Origin: Mesaphorura yosii
Taxonomy: Eukaryota > Arthropoda > Collembola > Poduromorpha > Tullbergiidae
Length of the DNA stretch: 64,000 nucleotides
Assembly: GCA_009869945.1 (NCBI GenBank)
Contig: WIXG01000049.1
Span: 186,001-250,000, forward strand
Direction of reading: 5' to 3'
Under the pieces are notes generated by a model that was not told the origin of the DNA, ran no database searches, and worked only from the letters and a program-made list of their open reading frames with translations. Every line of letters begins with the position of its first letter. Within the stretch, counting starts at the first letter, position 1. Position numbers and translations under genes: made by a program. Below, piece after piece: positions 47,801 through 59,152 of this stretch.

Positions 47801-50800
47801 AACTCTGGTTTTTGACAATCTTCTCCAGAGTACTCACCCTACAGTGAAGAAAAGCAGAGCAAAGAAATTCAATTCAATTAATTACTTATTCAATGATCGA
47901 AATCTTGATCGACGACAAAGATTGCATTAAAATCACAAGCACAAGCTGGCACTGCCGGCACGGAACAGTGGAAAAGCTTAGCCTTTGGCGTGACGTGGCG
48001 CGACGTTGACAACGCGCCTCTTGAGACTTCGGATTAACGAACATCAACGCTAATGGAAGATGACAGACGTAATCCCTGTGTTCTGTGTACGGCATTCGCC
48101 TACATTCATTGTGCTGCTCGGCACTCGGCAGGACGCAGGCTATAAAACTGTCCTCGTGCATCGTGTCGCATGTCAGCCGGTGACATTTCACAACGAAAAA
48201 CTTAACTTATCAGAAACCGAACGAGTGTTCAACAGTTCAGGACACCAGTAGGCCAAGAAAACAACGAGTGCGACATTTCGCTTTTCTCACTTTTGCGAGA
48301 GCATCTGACGTATGGCTTGAGAGCAGGCAGTCTTTTATGTTTCCACTTTCTCTCCAAAGATTAATAAATTTTGATCCCTCTGCAGCGGCTTCTCAGGCCA
48401 CACCACACGCACTCACGAACAACAAAGCATCGTATTGAAGGATGCAACAACAGTTGAGAAAAATATGAGTCGACCCATAATCACATCTTTAGGCTTTCTT
48501 TCTTTCTTTTTTGCCTTGCCTTGCCTTTGCTTTCTCCACTAACTCAAACTCTGCACCGCACCGGTTTGGCTTGGCTTGTGAAGCTTCACACCAAAGCCAC
48601 AACCACAGTCATGCCTTGCCACCTTGCCATGGTCTAAAGAAGCCTAAAGTCTTGAGTCCTGCCCTGACCGAGTTGGGAGTTGCGAAGCAACAAACCAACT
48701 TTTCTTGTCGCACTCGTCGCCGTCGCCTTAAGTTACGTTACATGAAAGTACGACGTACACCTTTTGTGCCATGCCTGCGTGCTTCGCTTTCAATCAATAT
48801 ACGTTACCATTACATTACGGTGATAATAACAGCAAACACACGCGACCCGATCTTTTGTGTATGTGGCTTGGCTTGGCTCGCATTCATATTCGCGTACGTA
48901 CGAGTTTCGTGTCTGAGGAGTTTAAGACTAAGCCGGTCGGTCGGTCGTGTATGGGCTGAAACCGAGCCAGAAACCAGACGATAGGCGAAGGTGGGCACAA
49001 TCCTTTATACATGTATAATGACCCAGCCCAGGTAAAAGTAAACGGTTAACGTTGCGATAATCATAAGAATTATGAAGGATGGACGGCTTAAACGAGTAGT
49101 ATTTGCTTTTGTATTTGTAGGTGAGCATAGAGCTGAACTCTTCCCGTTTGTCGCCTGTCTCTCCTAAAGATTCATTTCTTTCACTGACTACACTGATTCG
49201 CTGGGCATTTTGTCGTGCTCGCTTTCGACTCTCACGCCGTCATTGTAAACATGAACGTAATTGACATCGGGTCATGGCCCAATGAATAATTTCTTGCTCG
49301 TAAAGCAGAAATTGACTTTCTCCTTAGTCGTCACTCGTACTTGGAGAATTGCTCAGGCAATCGATTTTGCATTGCTTTTGCTTTTGCAGTTTGCTGGTTT
49401 CGTCAAGCCAAGTCCTAAGTCTTATTCAAAGTGTAAATGTTCGTATTCATATTTCATCACGAATCATGAAGTCCTACTCGTACTTCAGCAGCTTCAGCTT
49501 GTTTCTCGTCCGAGCCTCATTCCTCCAATCTCATTTCATAAAATTCATGCCTCATTCTATCGCCATCGCCTCGCCAGTTGAGTACCTGTGAGCCGTGAGC
49601 CTCTTGCATTGCCGAGCAGGGCCGTTGTCGTTATTGCCGGCGGAATTTCGATTAGAATCTCATTAGTCGAGAAACCGAAACAGGTCAGGAGAAAGTGAGG
49701 CGAGAACGAGAACCAATCTCGTCACGCCGTGTAATGAGCTTTGCTCTTGTGCGTCGCGCCGTGCCTGTTTTGCGTGGAATTGTGCATAGTTATATATGAG
49801 TTATAACCAGCGGAGTACACGAAGCACGAGTAATGAGTCACTCACGTCACGCCAGGCTTTCAAAGCGTCATGTTCATTTTCTGCTTACCTTTTCTCCAAA
49901 GAGAGCAAATCAATGCCGACCTGTTCCATTAGAATTCCTGGAATGCACACAATACAAATAGAAATACAATGAGATTACAATACGATTATGATTAAGTCGT
50001 TGAGGTCGTAACTCTAAACTCGTTGCACATTTGCACATGCACTCGTCCTGACATGAATTACACACGCGCGAGTAATTTCATATTATTAAGATCATTGTCA
50101 AAAGTCGTAAACCCATAAAGGCGAGAGTAAAAGTAAATATTTGGGGCTGACACGGAAAAGTGAAACTTTGGACGTATATTTTTATTAGTATTACTGACAT
50201 TCAGGGCGATGTGAATGCGAGTTACGAGAAAGTTGGTCGACTTGTCGGTTGGCTGGTTGCCGTCGTGCTTTCTTAAAAGTATTGCTGGAAAGTTTTGCTT
50301 TTGCCAGCGCTTTGCCATTGCCATTGTATGGCCGCCTGTTGCTCTTTCCTCGCCCACAAACAGCGAAAGTTCTTAATGCAAAGGAGGAAGGAAGATGCTC
50401 AAGATTAAAAGATACAGACACCTTTTCTTTTCGCAGTTCTTTTTCTCGTGTCATTGTGGATTACGGCGCTATGCTGAGTAAAACACACAGGAAGGAACGA
50501 AGGAGAAAAAGAAAAAATAAAGACGAGATGAGATGAAAATGAAGATTGAAAGAACGCAGATTGCTATTAATAAACGCAACGCGAACGCAAGCGAAGATGC
50601 CGTCGGTGTCCTGTCGCTGTTGTTGCCGTGATACGGCGATGAAAGTATGAGAAGGCTTGAAAAGAACAAATTCATGCAACACAGCACTCAGCTTTCACCG
50701 ATCTCATCTGCCATGCCTCTGCTCTGCTGTGAGTTGGTCGTGATCATAATCATCGTCATCATCCTCATCAACATCCACCTTTATTATTATTTACGCCATT

Positions 50801-53800
50801 TTCGTTTATGTATTTGCAATTTGCGATCTTCTCTTAGTGCATGAAAATCGATTTTTCCGGTAACCAACCGGGAAGGCAAACTCGAAGCAATTTCATACCA
50901 ATTTTCGTATTAATTACGCACCCAAAAGCAAACGCAGAAGCTGAAGCTGACGAAATGAAACCTGTTTTGGCAAGTGTTGCTAAATTATTAACCTCGTTAG
51001 ATCAAACTAAATTGATATCGGAGCCGAACCTCATCTCAGTGTGTAGCGAACGAGCAGTATTCGCGTAGTACAAAACAATTCAATAAAATTGCCATTTACT
51101 GTTTACGTTTACATTTTCTACAATTTAATTGAAACAGATTTCAATCTCGGAACTGCGCTGGATGAAGAACGAAGCCATAATCGAATGAATGATCTCCAAT
51201 CTTTTCCAAGCCGAGCCTGAGCATGAGCCCGATGATCAAGTATCACAACAGCATCGATCAGAGGCAGGATTCAATTATAAACTTATCACAGAGCTCAAAA
51301 ATGCAAACAAAAGTTTATCTCGTTATTGTAATACTTCATGCAGACACAGAAACGAAAACGAACGCAGGTAAATTGCCTGCCTGCCCGCGTCTCATCCCAT
51401 CCGTGCATAGTTAACGGCCAATTTCTTGCTGCGCGATACAATTTCAGGAGCACAGCACCAGTCCACCTCGACGAGCTTCGTTTTGAGAAAAGAAACCATG
51501 CAAAGATCACAAATTCATTTGGGACGACGGGAATCCGAGCATCACCTTTCTTCCTTTGCTCCGAGCCGCGCACGCGGAGCATCGAACCGAGAATTGCCCT
51601 CAATACAAACCGCAAACACAAATACAAAAGAAGAAGACCGAAATGTAAATGGAAAATGGAAAAAATACACAAAGCAATTATGAATACAAATAAATAAAAT
51701 CTTGGCCCGGCCCGGACCAATTCTTTTCAACAACGTAAGCTCGCATCGGAGAGAGTGAAGAAAGTACGTACACTTAGGGACTTAACACTCGACTCTGTGT
51801 TGTGTTTGGTCTCATGATAATTCAGCACTCCAACGTTCCTCCTTTCGTACTGGTGTTTTGCTGTTGAGCATTCAACACAGGTGACATTTACATTACAACT
51901 CGCAACTACAACATTTTCAACATTTCAGGCCTTCATGAGTACATGTCCAAAGAACGACATGAACGACATGAACAAGTATGAGTACGACATGTCCTGCTGC
52001 ACGGCAAAGAAAGTGAAGCGTGTGTCGTGCCGTGTGCTAAAGACTTTGAATAAAGTACACAATAAAAGATTGCCAATCGTGTCATCATTGATTTTTTCAT
52101 GTCCTGCCATGCCAAACCTCGACGCTCCACCAAGTCGAGGCCGGCCATGAAAATGGAGATGGACATGCGAGCGAGCCAGCGAGCAACCGATCAGAATTCC
52201 TTCCCACTTGTACACTTTTCTTACATGGACTTGGATTCGGCTTGTCTGGAGAAGTGCTGCATTCAAATGCTGACTGGCTGGGCAGGCCGACTCGTTCAAG
52301 TGCGTCATATTTTCTTTGCACTCGAAAGCCATTGAAATTGGGTATCAAATTTAGTTACAAATTAGATTTATTTTCTCAGGTACTCACAATGGGAAAAGCA
52401 AAGGCAAATCGCAAATGGCAATGTTCTTCTGTATTCGAGGCTAAGGCTCGCCGAGGGAAAGGAATTAGTCTTTATGGTTGCCTGGTTATGTTATGTTATG
52501 CTGCGCCGTTCTGAGCTCCCGTCCCGCGGCTGCTAATACTTTCGGTACACAAAACGACGATGACGACGTCGACCTGCCTGCCCTGAGCCTGATGCCTGAG
52601 CGATCCGGGATTTCATTACAGCTGCGAACCGAAATGGAATAGAAAATATGGATGAGTGAATATAGATTCGGGACTAATGGCTAAATGGAGAAATGGAAGC
52701 AAAAGCTGGCAGTTGCAGTGGCAGAGTCAGCAGAAATGTTGAACTTTTCCTTTTGTTAACATGTTTACAATACAATAACAATCACTATTCGATTCGTAGT
52801 TTCGCATTCATTCTGCCCGATCATTTGTCTTGAACCTCAGCTGCGCTGCGTTCGTCCTGCGAGTTGATTTGCATTGGTTTGGCTTGCTTGCGTGGTGGCT
52901 GGCATCGCATCGCATGGCAAATTCCAAGAACGCGTTCTCAACCCACGCATTAGACTTTACTCGGTGAAGCATGCAATTTGAAATAACACCACATTGCACG
53001 TGAAATTGTGAAATAGCGATCGAAACCACAAATTAAACGCGTATTTTCTCATTTCACGTAATTCTCGACCAGAATTACCACGGAATTAAAAATAATGGAA
53101 TGAAGGCCGGAATTGGAGCCATTCATGCTGCTCCTACCGTGCTGTGCTACGCCGTTCGTGAGATGCTTCTGCCGTGCTTTCTGCAAGGTGCTTCCACTCT
53201 GGCTTTGGCTTCAGGTGAACAAGCGCCAAGCACTCGAAATGTATGCGTAGTCGTAGACGCACAGTAAAAGCCAAAGTAGCTTTGCAAGTGGGCCGCCAAA
53301 TTGTACAATTTTATGTAGTACGCGATTTTCATAAATAAATTAAAATCCTGCCTCCTGGCTGCCTGCCTGCTCTCAAGCATTCTGTAACATTTCACGAGCG
53401 AGATGAGATGTGACGAGGTACAAGAAAGAAGAGAAAGAAAGAGTCAGTCAGTCAGTCACAGTCGGGAAAAGCAAAGGAAAGGCAACGCACAGCAAAGGCA
53501 TAAGAGCATTGAATCAGAAACAACAAATGAATCCTCAGTCCTCAATTTGTGTGTGCCGTACTCACAATTTTTCTGGCAGCAACCTTTTATCTTCCCATTA
53601 AACTTCAAAGTTTATCTTTTCCCTTGCTTTTAAGGAAACTTCAACTCCGGCTTGCTCCGACGGTCCAAGTTCAAGGCGGTCTCGTGCGTCATCTCAAAAT
53701 GCTCGGAAGTGGCAGTGCAAAGCAAAACAATAACTTGACGACTGCCACTGCCATGCTTTTTTCTTCATGTGACCTGTCTGCTGCCTGCGAGCCTTTACCT

Positions 53801-56800
53801 TTACGACTTTACTTCCACTGCTGCTTTTTGCAGTTTTTGGCTTCTGGGAGTCGTAAACCATGTCATGCAAGCGAAAAGCATCAAATGACAGGACGAAGGT
53901 AGCATTTTTATGACACTGGAGTTAAATCGTGCTGCAAGCTGAAGAGAAGCACAGTCTTGCTCAGTCAGCTTAGCCGGAGTGACTGACAGTAATTACGATG
54001 TCGACCCGACCCAGCCAAGCTAAGCCAGTCAGGCAGCCGTCGAACACGAAGCCGATGGTGAAGTACGACGTATGAAGTATGACTAGACGACGGACATGTT
54101 TACTCACATTATGACCTCGAATATTGATATTACCGCTACACGGCTCGCACGGCGCGGGTGAAGGAGAAACTGAAACCCATTTCCGTTCATTCCAAATGCT
54201 CGTTAAGCCTCCGCTCTTAATGGCATGCAATTCCTCGTTCATTTCAAGAAACAGCCAAGCAGCCCACTGCACGCAGCAAAGAAATGGAAAACAATGGGCT
54301 CATAATGTCAATGTAAATATTTTAGAAGAGCACTTTGCTATTTGCTACTGTCGCTGTCGATGCCATCCATTTCCCTTCGCTTCGCCCGCGCCCGTACACG
54401 CGTACTCGCCACATAAAACACACGGTAAGGAAAGGGACGCTTAAGTGTGTACAGGAGGATAAACTTTAACTCAAATCTTAAGTCAAAACAACGCAAGACT
54501 AGACACGAGACAGAGACAAGACGGAAGAGATGAGTTACAAATGGTTGTAGGTTTTGGCTGTGGCTGCCTGTCTCTCCAACGGATTGCAATGCAAATATTT
54601 GCCAACCAGCCCCCCAATTCAAAACTTGCCAAGGGACAGGGACAAAGACGAGACGAATAGAGCGCACTCAAAACGCGGATTCTAAATTTAAGATTTTGAC
54701 GCGTGCGGTAAGTTTTTAGTTCTTGTAACAATTTGATTTCAAATTAATGAGGAAAACTTTGCAGTTTGCAATCAACATTGAATTCGGATTTTTAATTCTT
54801 TGCCTTTCCCTTCAGACTCTGACTCAGTTTTATTGTTTTCTCGGCATGCCGAGAATCTACAAAGCCGAATTCTAAATTCGAAGACGATGACAATGAGAAT
54901 GAAAGTAAAGCAGAGCAGCTTTTCTCGGAACCAAGCGCCAGTCCGCATCAAGTTTTTATGGTCCTGTGAGTTTGCTTCTCATTAAAACCTGATTTCGGGA
55001 TTCTAATAAACTTTTTTCTCTACCTGCTTCTGCTTTCACTGCTTTGTGAGCAAGCACACACAAAAGAGAATATCATCATTAGAGCGAGCGCCAGAAAATG
55101 CCCGCACCTGCACACGTGGAGCGTGTCTGTGCTCTGCCTTTGCTTTAGTCTCTAAGCAATGTGACAGTGAGCTTTCACCGCTTTCTTGTAGCGTCGTACA
55201 ATAGGAAAGGCTTACGGCTTACGTGCGTTTTGCGCGTCATCGACACACAGCAATTATAACAAACCAACAATTATTTTGGCATTTTTGTCTTGTTCGTAGC
55301 GTCGTGGAGGAATTAGAGCGAAAGATTCTGCTTGGGGACTAATGATGATGCTGACAATTTCATGACAATGGCGAAAATAGAACTTCTTTGTAATCCTACG
55401 CGCAGGTTAGTTCCGACGAGACGTTTCGCTGCTCCGCTCGGCTGCTTACCATTGCAGTGCACGGCGACCACCTCAAGACGGTACGGGCTGGCAGGGCCGT
55501 TGGCTGGGATCCCCGCCGAAATGTTGTACAACTGGCCTTCTGGTGCGTACAGCTTCACAATGTCGCAGGGACCGGCTTCGGCGGCGGAGCGAAACAAATC
55601 TGCAAGGTACAAAAGGACAAATTACAAATGAGTGCGTGCAAAAGGAGCATTTCACATTTCGCATTTGTCGGATGGGGAGTGAGTGATGGTAATGCGCCAC
55701 GCGGGACCGAGACCACCATACCGCACCACAAGAATTAACTCGGCTTCGGCTTCAAAGTCTACTTCTTCTGGTCGGTCCCTGGCCGACAATTCAATTAGAA
55801 TTAATGCAATTTCAAAGAGAGTGCTTTCGTTTCATGCTCACTTCATGTCGGCCGTGCATTGGAAGCAATGATTGCTGGCAGTTTAATAATTCTGTTCTTT
55901 TGACTTCGGGGGATTTCTGTTCTCCGAATTTGGCGACCGCGGCGCTTCTGCGTGTGGAGCATTTAGCATTCGGCATTTAGCGAGTGTGGTAATGACGACC
56001 ATCAATTAAACGCCAATGCGTGCAGGCTATTTAATGCATGGCATGGCATTGGCGTATGGTTTATTTATGGTAACTCAATTCCAACATCATTCTTGGTCGG
56101 ACCCGGACTACTTTCCACTTTCCACAGGGCTCAGCGCAATGCCAATGCAATGTATCAAATATGGCGGGCGAAGGCTGGAGGAATTTAATTGAGTTACTTT
56201 CTTCCCTGCCTTGGTAAAACGTTAGAGCCTTCGCCGTCCAAATTGGAGCGAGTCGCGAATCGCGAGCTAGAGTGAATTTGGCAGACGTGTCATTTTAAGT
56301 ATACAATTAAGCCCAAAATCACAGCCTGGCACATTCCACATCCTTCCACGAGTCCACGAGTTGCGCGGCCCGCGACCGCGACCGGAATTACGAACATATT
56401 CACGCGGACGCAAACGCGTGAGAGGAGAGTGTCTCAGCAGAAGGATTGCATCCTTCCTCTTCTTAGCACGTCTTCGTTCTCACTCGTATCTTTCTCAACT
56501 ATCAGCTTGTGTCTTGGTGTCTTGTGCGGAATGTCATAATAAATCATCGCAACGCGAGGCACCACGGGTAGGCCACGGCCGAGCCGAGTGAAAGCAACCA
56601 TGCTCGTGTACTTGTCCATGTTCGCGATTATTATTTCCAGAAGAAGACACAGAGCATAACTGCGAGAAGCTGCATCTCAAACGCATTCATCGGTAAGCAA
56701 TTTCACCGGTTCGACTTGACTCACCAGCGACTAGACAAGTGCAATTCACGTCATCTTTCATAAATAACTACACTCAGCGACGGCACAGTGAGCGCATTTC

Positions 56801-57550
56801 TCATTAACTGTGTCATTCAATTGCTCGTTGCTCTCCTTAAATATTTCATTCAATTCTGTCAGCTATTCCAGTTCCGGCCGCCGGCACGCCGTGCCGGCTT
56901 CCACGAAGACGTGAACCGTGAACGGGCTTTGTTTAGCAGCGGCATAAAATCCAATCAAAAACTAAACCAAACTTCTTCTCCCGTCTGCACAGCACTCTCC
57001 ACCGCACCGTACAAGAATCTTATCTCCGGTACTTGTCTCTCGGGGAAAACTCAAAGAACCTCATTTCCAAGTATATTGGTCGACCGTACGGCTTTTTATG
57101 TCGGTGGTGCACTGGACCGAATCGAAATTTGTTCCATTGTGGTGCTGGTACTCGGGTCTGTTAGGTTAGTTCAATGCACAGTGCAATTAAGTTTGCTAAA
57201 TCCAACCACAACCGCACCGAAAATCCAACCAGACCAAGCTAGCATTGTACCGTACCTTTAATGTCATCGGATGAAGAATTCTTTGGCACGACAGCAGTCT
57301 CAATTTTATGACCGATAGTAAAGTGGACCAGAGTAAAGGACGACGACGACGAAGAGTCACGGCGATCAAGCTGCTGCTGTTCCGGAGGCGTTGTGGCTGC
57401 GATTGCACCGTCGTCTTGGTTCATGACACAGAGATCAAGGCCACCGTATGCCGCCGCCGCTGCTGCTGCTGCTGCGACTGCGACAGCTCCTTCCAGTTCC
57501 GGCTCAATCTTTATCACAGCTGCTGGTGCGGATGAAGATGAAGTTGCCAT
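41885..57550 (-). CDS. PDE9: cGMP-specific 3',5'-cyclic phosphodiesterase 9
   Basis: Hydrolyses cGMP to GMP. Fifteen coding exons on the minus strand: 57550-57256, 55599-55450, 49937-49889, 47838-47714, 47225-47063, 46970-46932, 46845-46800, 46674-46547, 46472-46448, 46344-46222, 45263-45000, 44904-44815, 44004-43945, 43776-43675 and 43282-41885. All junctions are GT-AG and phases agree; 1018 residues. The N-terminus has polyalanine, then a PDE9-type module ([10 protein letters not shown]...[15 protein letters not shown]), a coiled coil (about 155-200), and the catalytic domain from EPTFDNWQW. Metal ligands are present: H329 and H333 of HNFRH, H369 and D370 of HDLDHPG, and D479 of [11 protein letters not shown]. 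Gln530 is the purine-contacting Gln. [13 protein letters not shown] and DRDKITK are PDE9 hallmarks. After the catalytic core comes a Ser/Thr-rich tail of about 440 residues, absent from the 593-residue human enzyme. An exon between 55450 and 49937 could still be missing, since the first coiled-coil part looks short. Confidence 0.93.
46448..46472 (-). CDS. PDE9: PDE9 25-nt micro-exon carrying a metal ligand
   Basis: A 25-base exon encodes HCFCVTQM plus one base of an Arg codon. Its His333 is the second His of the HNxxH metal site, so the site is split between two exons by a 74-bp intron. Canonical acceptor and donor. Confidence 0.85.
51953..51973. repeat. 9-bp tandem duplication in PDE9 intron
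   Basis: ACGACATGA is repeated head to tail (two full units and part of a third), with a further diverged copy just downstream. Confidence 0.6.
53442..53458. repeat. CAGT microsatellite in PDE9 intron
   Basis: Short CAGT tetranucleotide run (GTCAGTCAGTCAGTC) in the intron between 55450 and 49937. Confidence 0.6.
54108..54169 (-). other. Possible poison/cassette exon of PDE9
   Basis: A 62-base open segment is preceded by GGGTTTCAG and followed by a strong GTGAGT donor. It accepts the phase left by the 55599-55450 exon but leaves phase 0, so the next known exon (49937) would read GAA TTC TAA and stop. It is therefore not part of the main coding chain. The acceptor lacks a good pyrimidine tract, and it may be chance. 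Confidence 0.25.
57435..57490. repeat. Trinucleotide repeat in PDE9 exon 1
   Basis: A GCC/GCT-type run on the plus strand encodes, on the minus strand, a polyalanine stretch interrupted by a valine ([16 protein letters not shown]). Such runs often vary in length between individuals. Confidence 0.7.
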
Positions 57551-59099
57551 TCGATATCTGATCACTGATCACTGCTTGGCTGATCTGCGACTTGACAGGA
57601 CTGGACTCCGGCTCCGACTTTCGACAGACGCTGCTGTTCTTGATTGGTGTTGGTGTCAAAGATTAAGTGACCACACTACAACAGAATCTACTGGCACTGG
57701 CCTGAGAATGGCAGCCGTATCACCGCCTTCGTGGTCACATCACAATCGCACTGCGGCTGCAGCCACCAAGCCTCTGACTCCTATTCTGGCTCACGTGTAC
57801 GTGACGTACTGCTGTAGAAATTAGTCCAGGTTTACGCTGATTGAAGGAAGGTTCCTTCATTGCTCTTCGGTCGATCGGAATATAACAGAGCAGTGAATAC
57901 CAATCTGTAACAAAAGGAAGTAGACATGAATTTAAAAAATCTAGGCGAAATATTTGTAAGCCACGCGCCAAGCTCACGCGACGACAGTAAGTAAAGTAAA
58001 GTAAACTATAAACCAAATGAAAGTATGAATTGATTGAAGGCTTTAACAAATCTGCCAAAGATTATGACCATCTCAATTTCAGGTTGAATTTCTGATATAA
58101 CTTGAATTTAGTTTAATGATTTGGAATTGCTCATTGGATTTATTTTCCTCCGCGAGATGCGCCATTCCTTATTTTTATGAAATTGTAAACAATGGTTGTA
58201 CTTTAGACCAAGTTGGATGATCGGCAGTGCGATGTATTGTTTGCTGCTCGTAAGCGACCTCAAGACGAGCTACGAATCCCATTTAAGCCCCACTTTTATG
58301 AATCCACGTTCCAATTTTATAATTTTAATCGTAAAACGTAGACCGGAATTTTACGACGCACTTGCACGTAAATCCTAGGCAGGCTGCCTGTTTGCCTGGC
58401 CTGAGTTTTTGACTTTATGGCGATCAATTTCCCCTTTCGTCACTCATTCGCCCGCCAATCGCCATTTACCGAGCCTGGCCCGTGTTCCATTTTGGCTTCG
58501 TGCGCACGAACACGAACTCACAAACGCCGAACACGAACACGGGCGCCCGCGCCCATGAAAGAAAAGCATTTACGTTTTTATTTCCATTTCGAACAATAAA
58601 AGGAGTGATGAAGGCAAGCGCGAATACGCGAACGAGTGAGGCCCATTGTCGATGTCGATGATAGATGAATGGGATTCTTGTGCGCGTTGGTTTACGGCTT
58701 GCTGTATGTGCCCTGACGTGATCTGCTATGAATAATAATAACAATATATTGTTTTCTCTGCTGCCTGCACGCCTGGTGCCGTAAATATTTATAATCTCGC
58801 GTCGTATTTCGTATATCGTTTCGATTGACGAAGGATTCCATCAACACACCATCAACCGAAATCAATCTACATCTACAATCTACAAACATAAACCATGCCT
58901 TGCCGTGAACCGTGAAACATGAACACTGCACACTGCACTGCAATATACACATGAACCCAAGCCAAATCTGGATCCAAATCCTGCCCTGGTCCTAGTTTCT
59001 CTTGGCTCGCTTTCACTGTACGCGTAGCTCAGGGCAAGATGAGAATGAGATACATTTCATTTTCATGTCAATACTTTCCACAGACAGGCAGAGAGCCAG

Positions 59100-59152
59100 A
59101 CGAGCCGAGCCGAGCCAAGCCTGGCTTTGATGTGGATGTGGATGTGATGTGA
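59100..59152. repeat. Adjacent GAGCC and GATGTG tandem runs
   Basis: A GAGCC run (59100-59120) and a GATGTG run (59129-59152) lie side by side upstream of PDE9. Confidence 0.6.
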
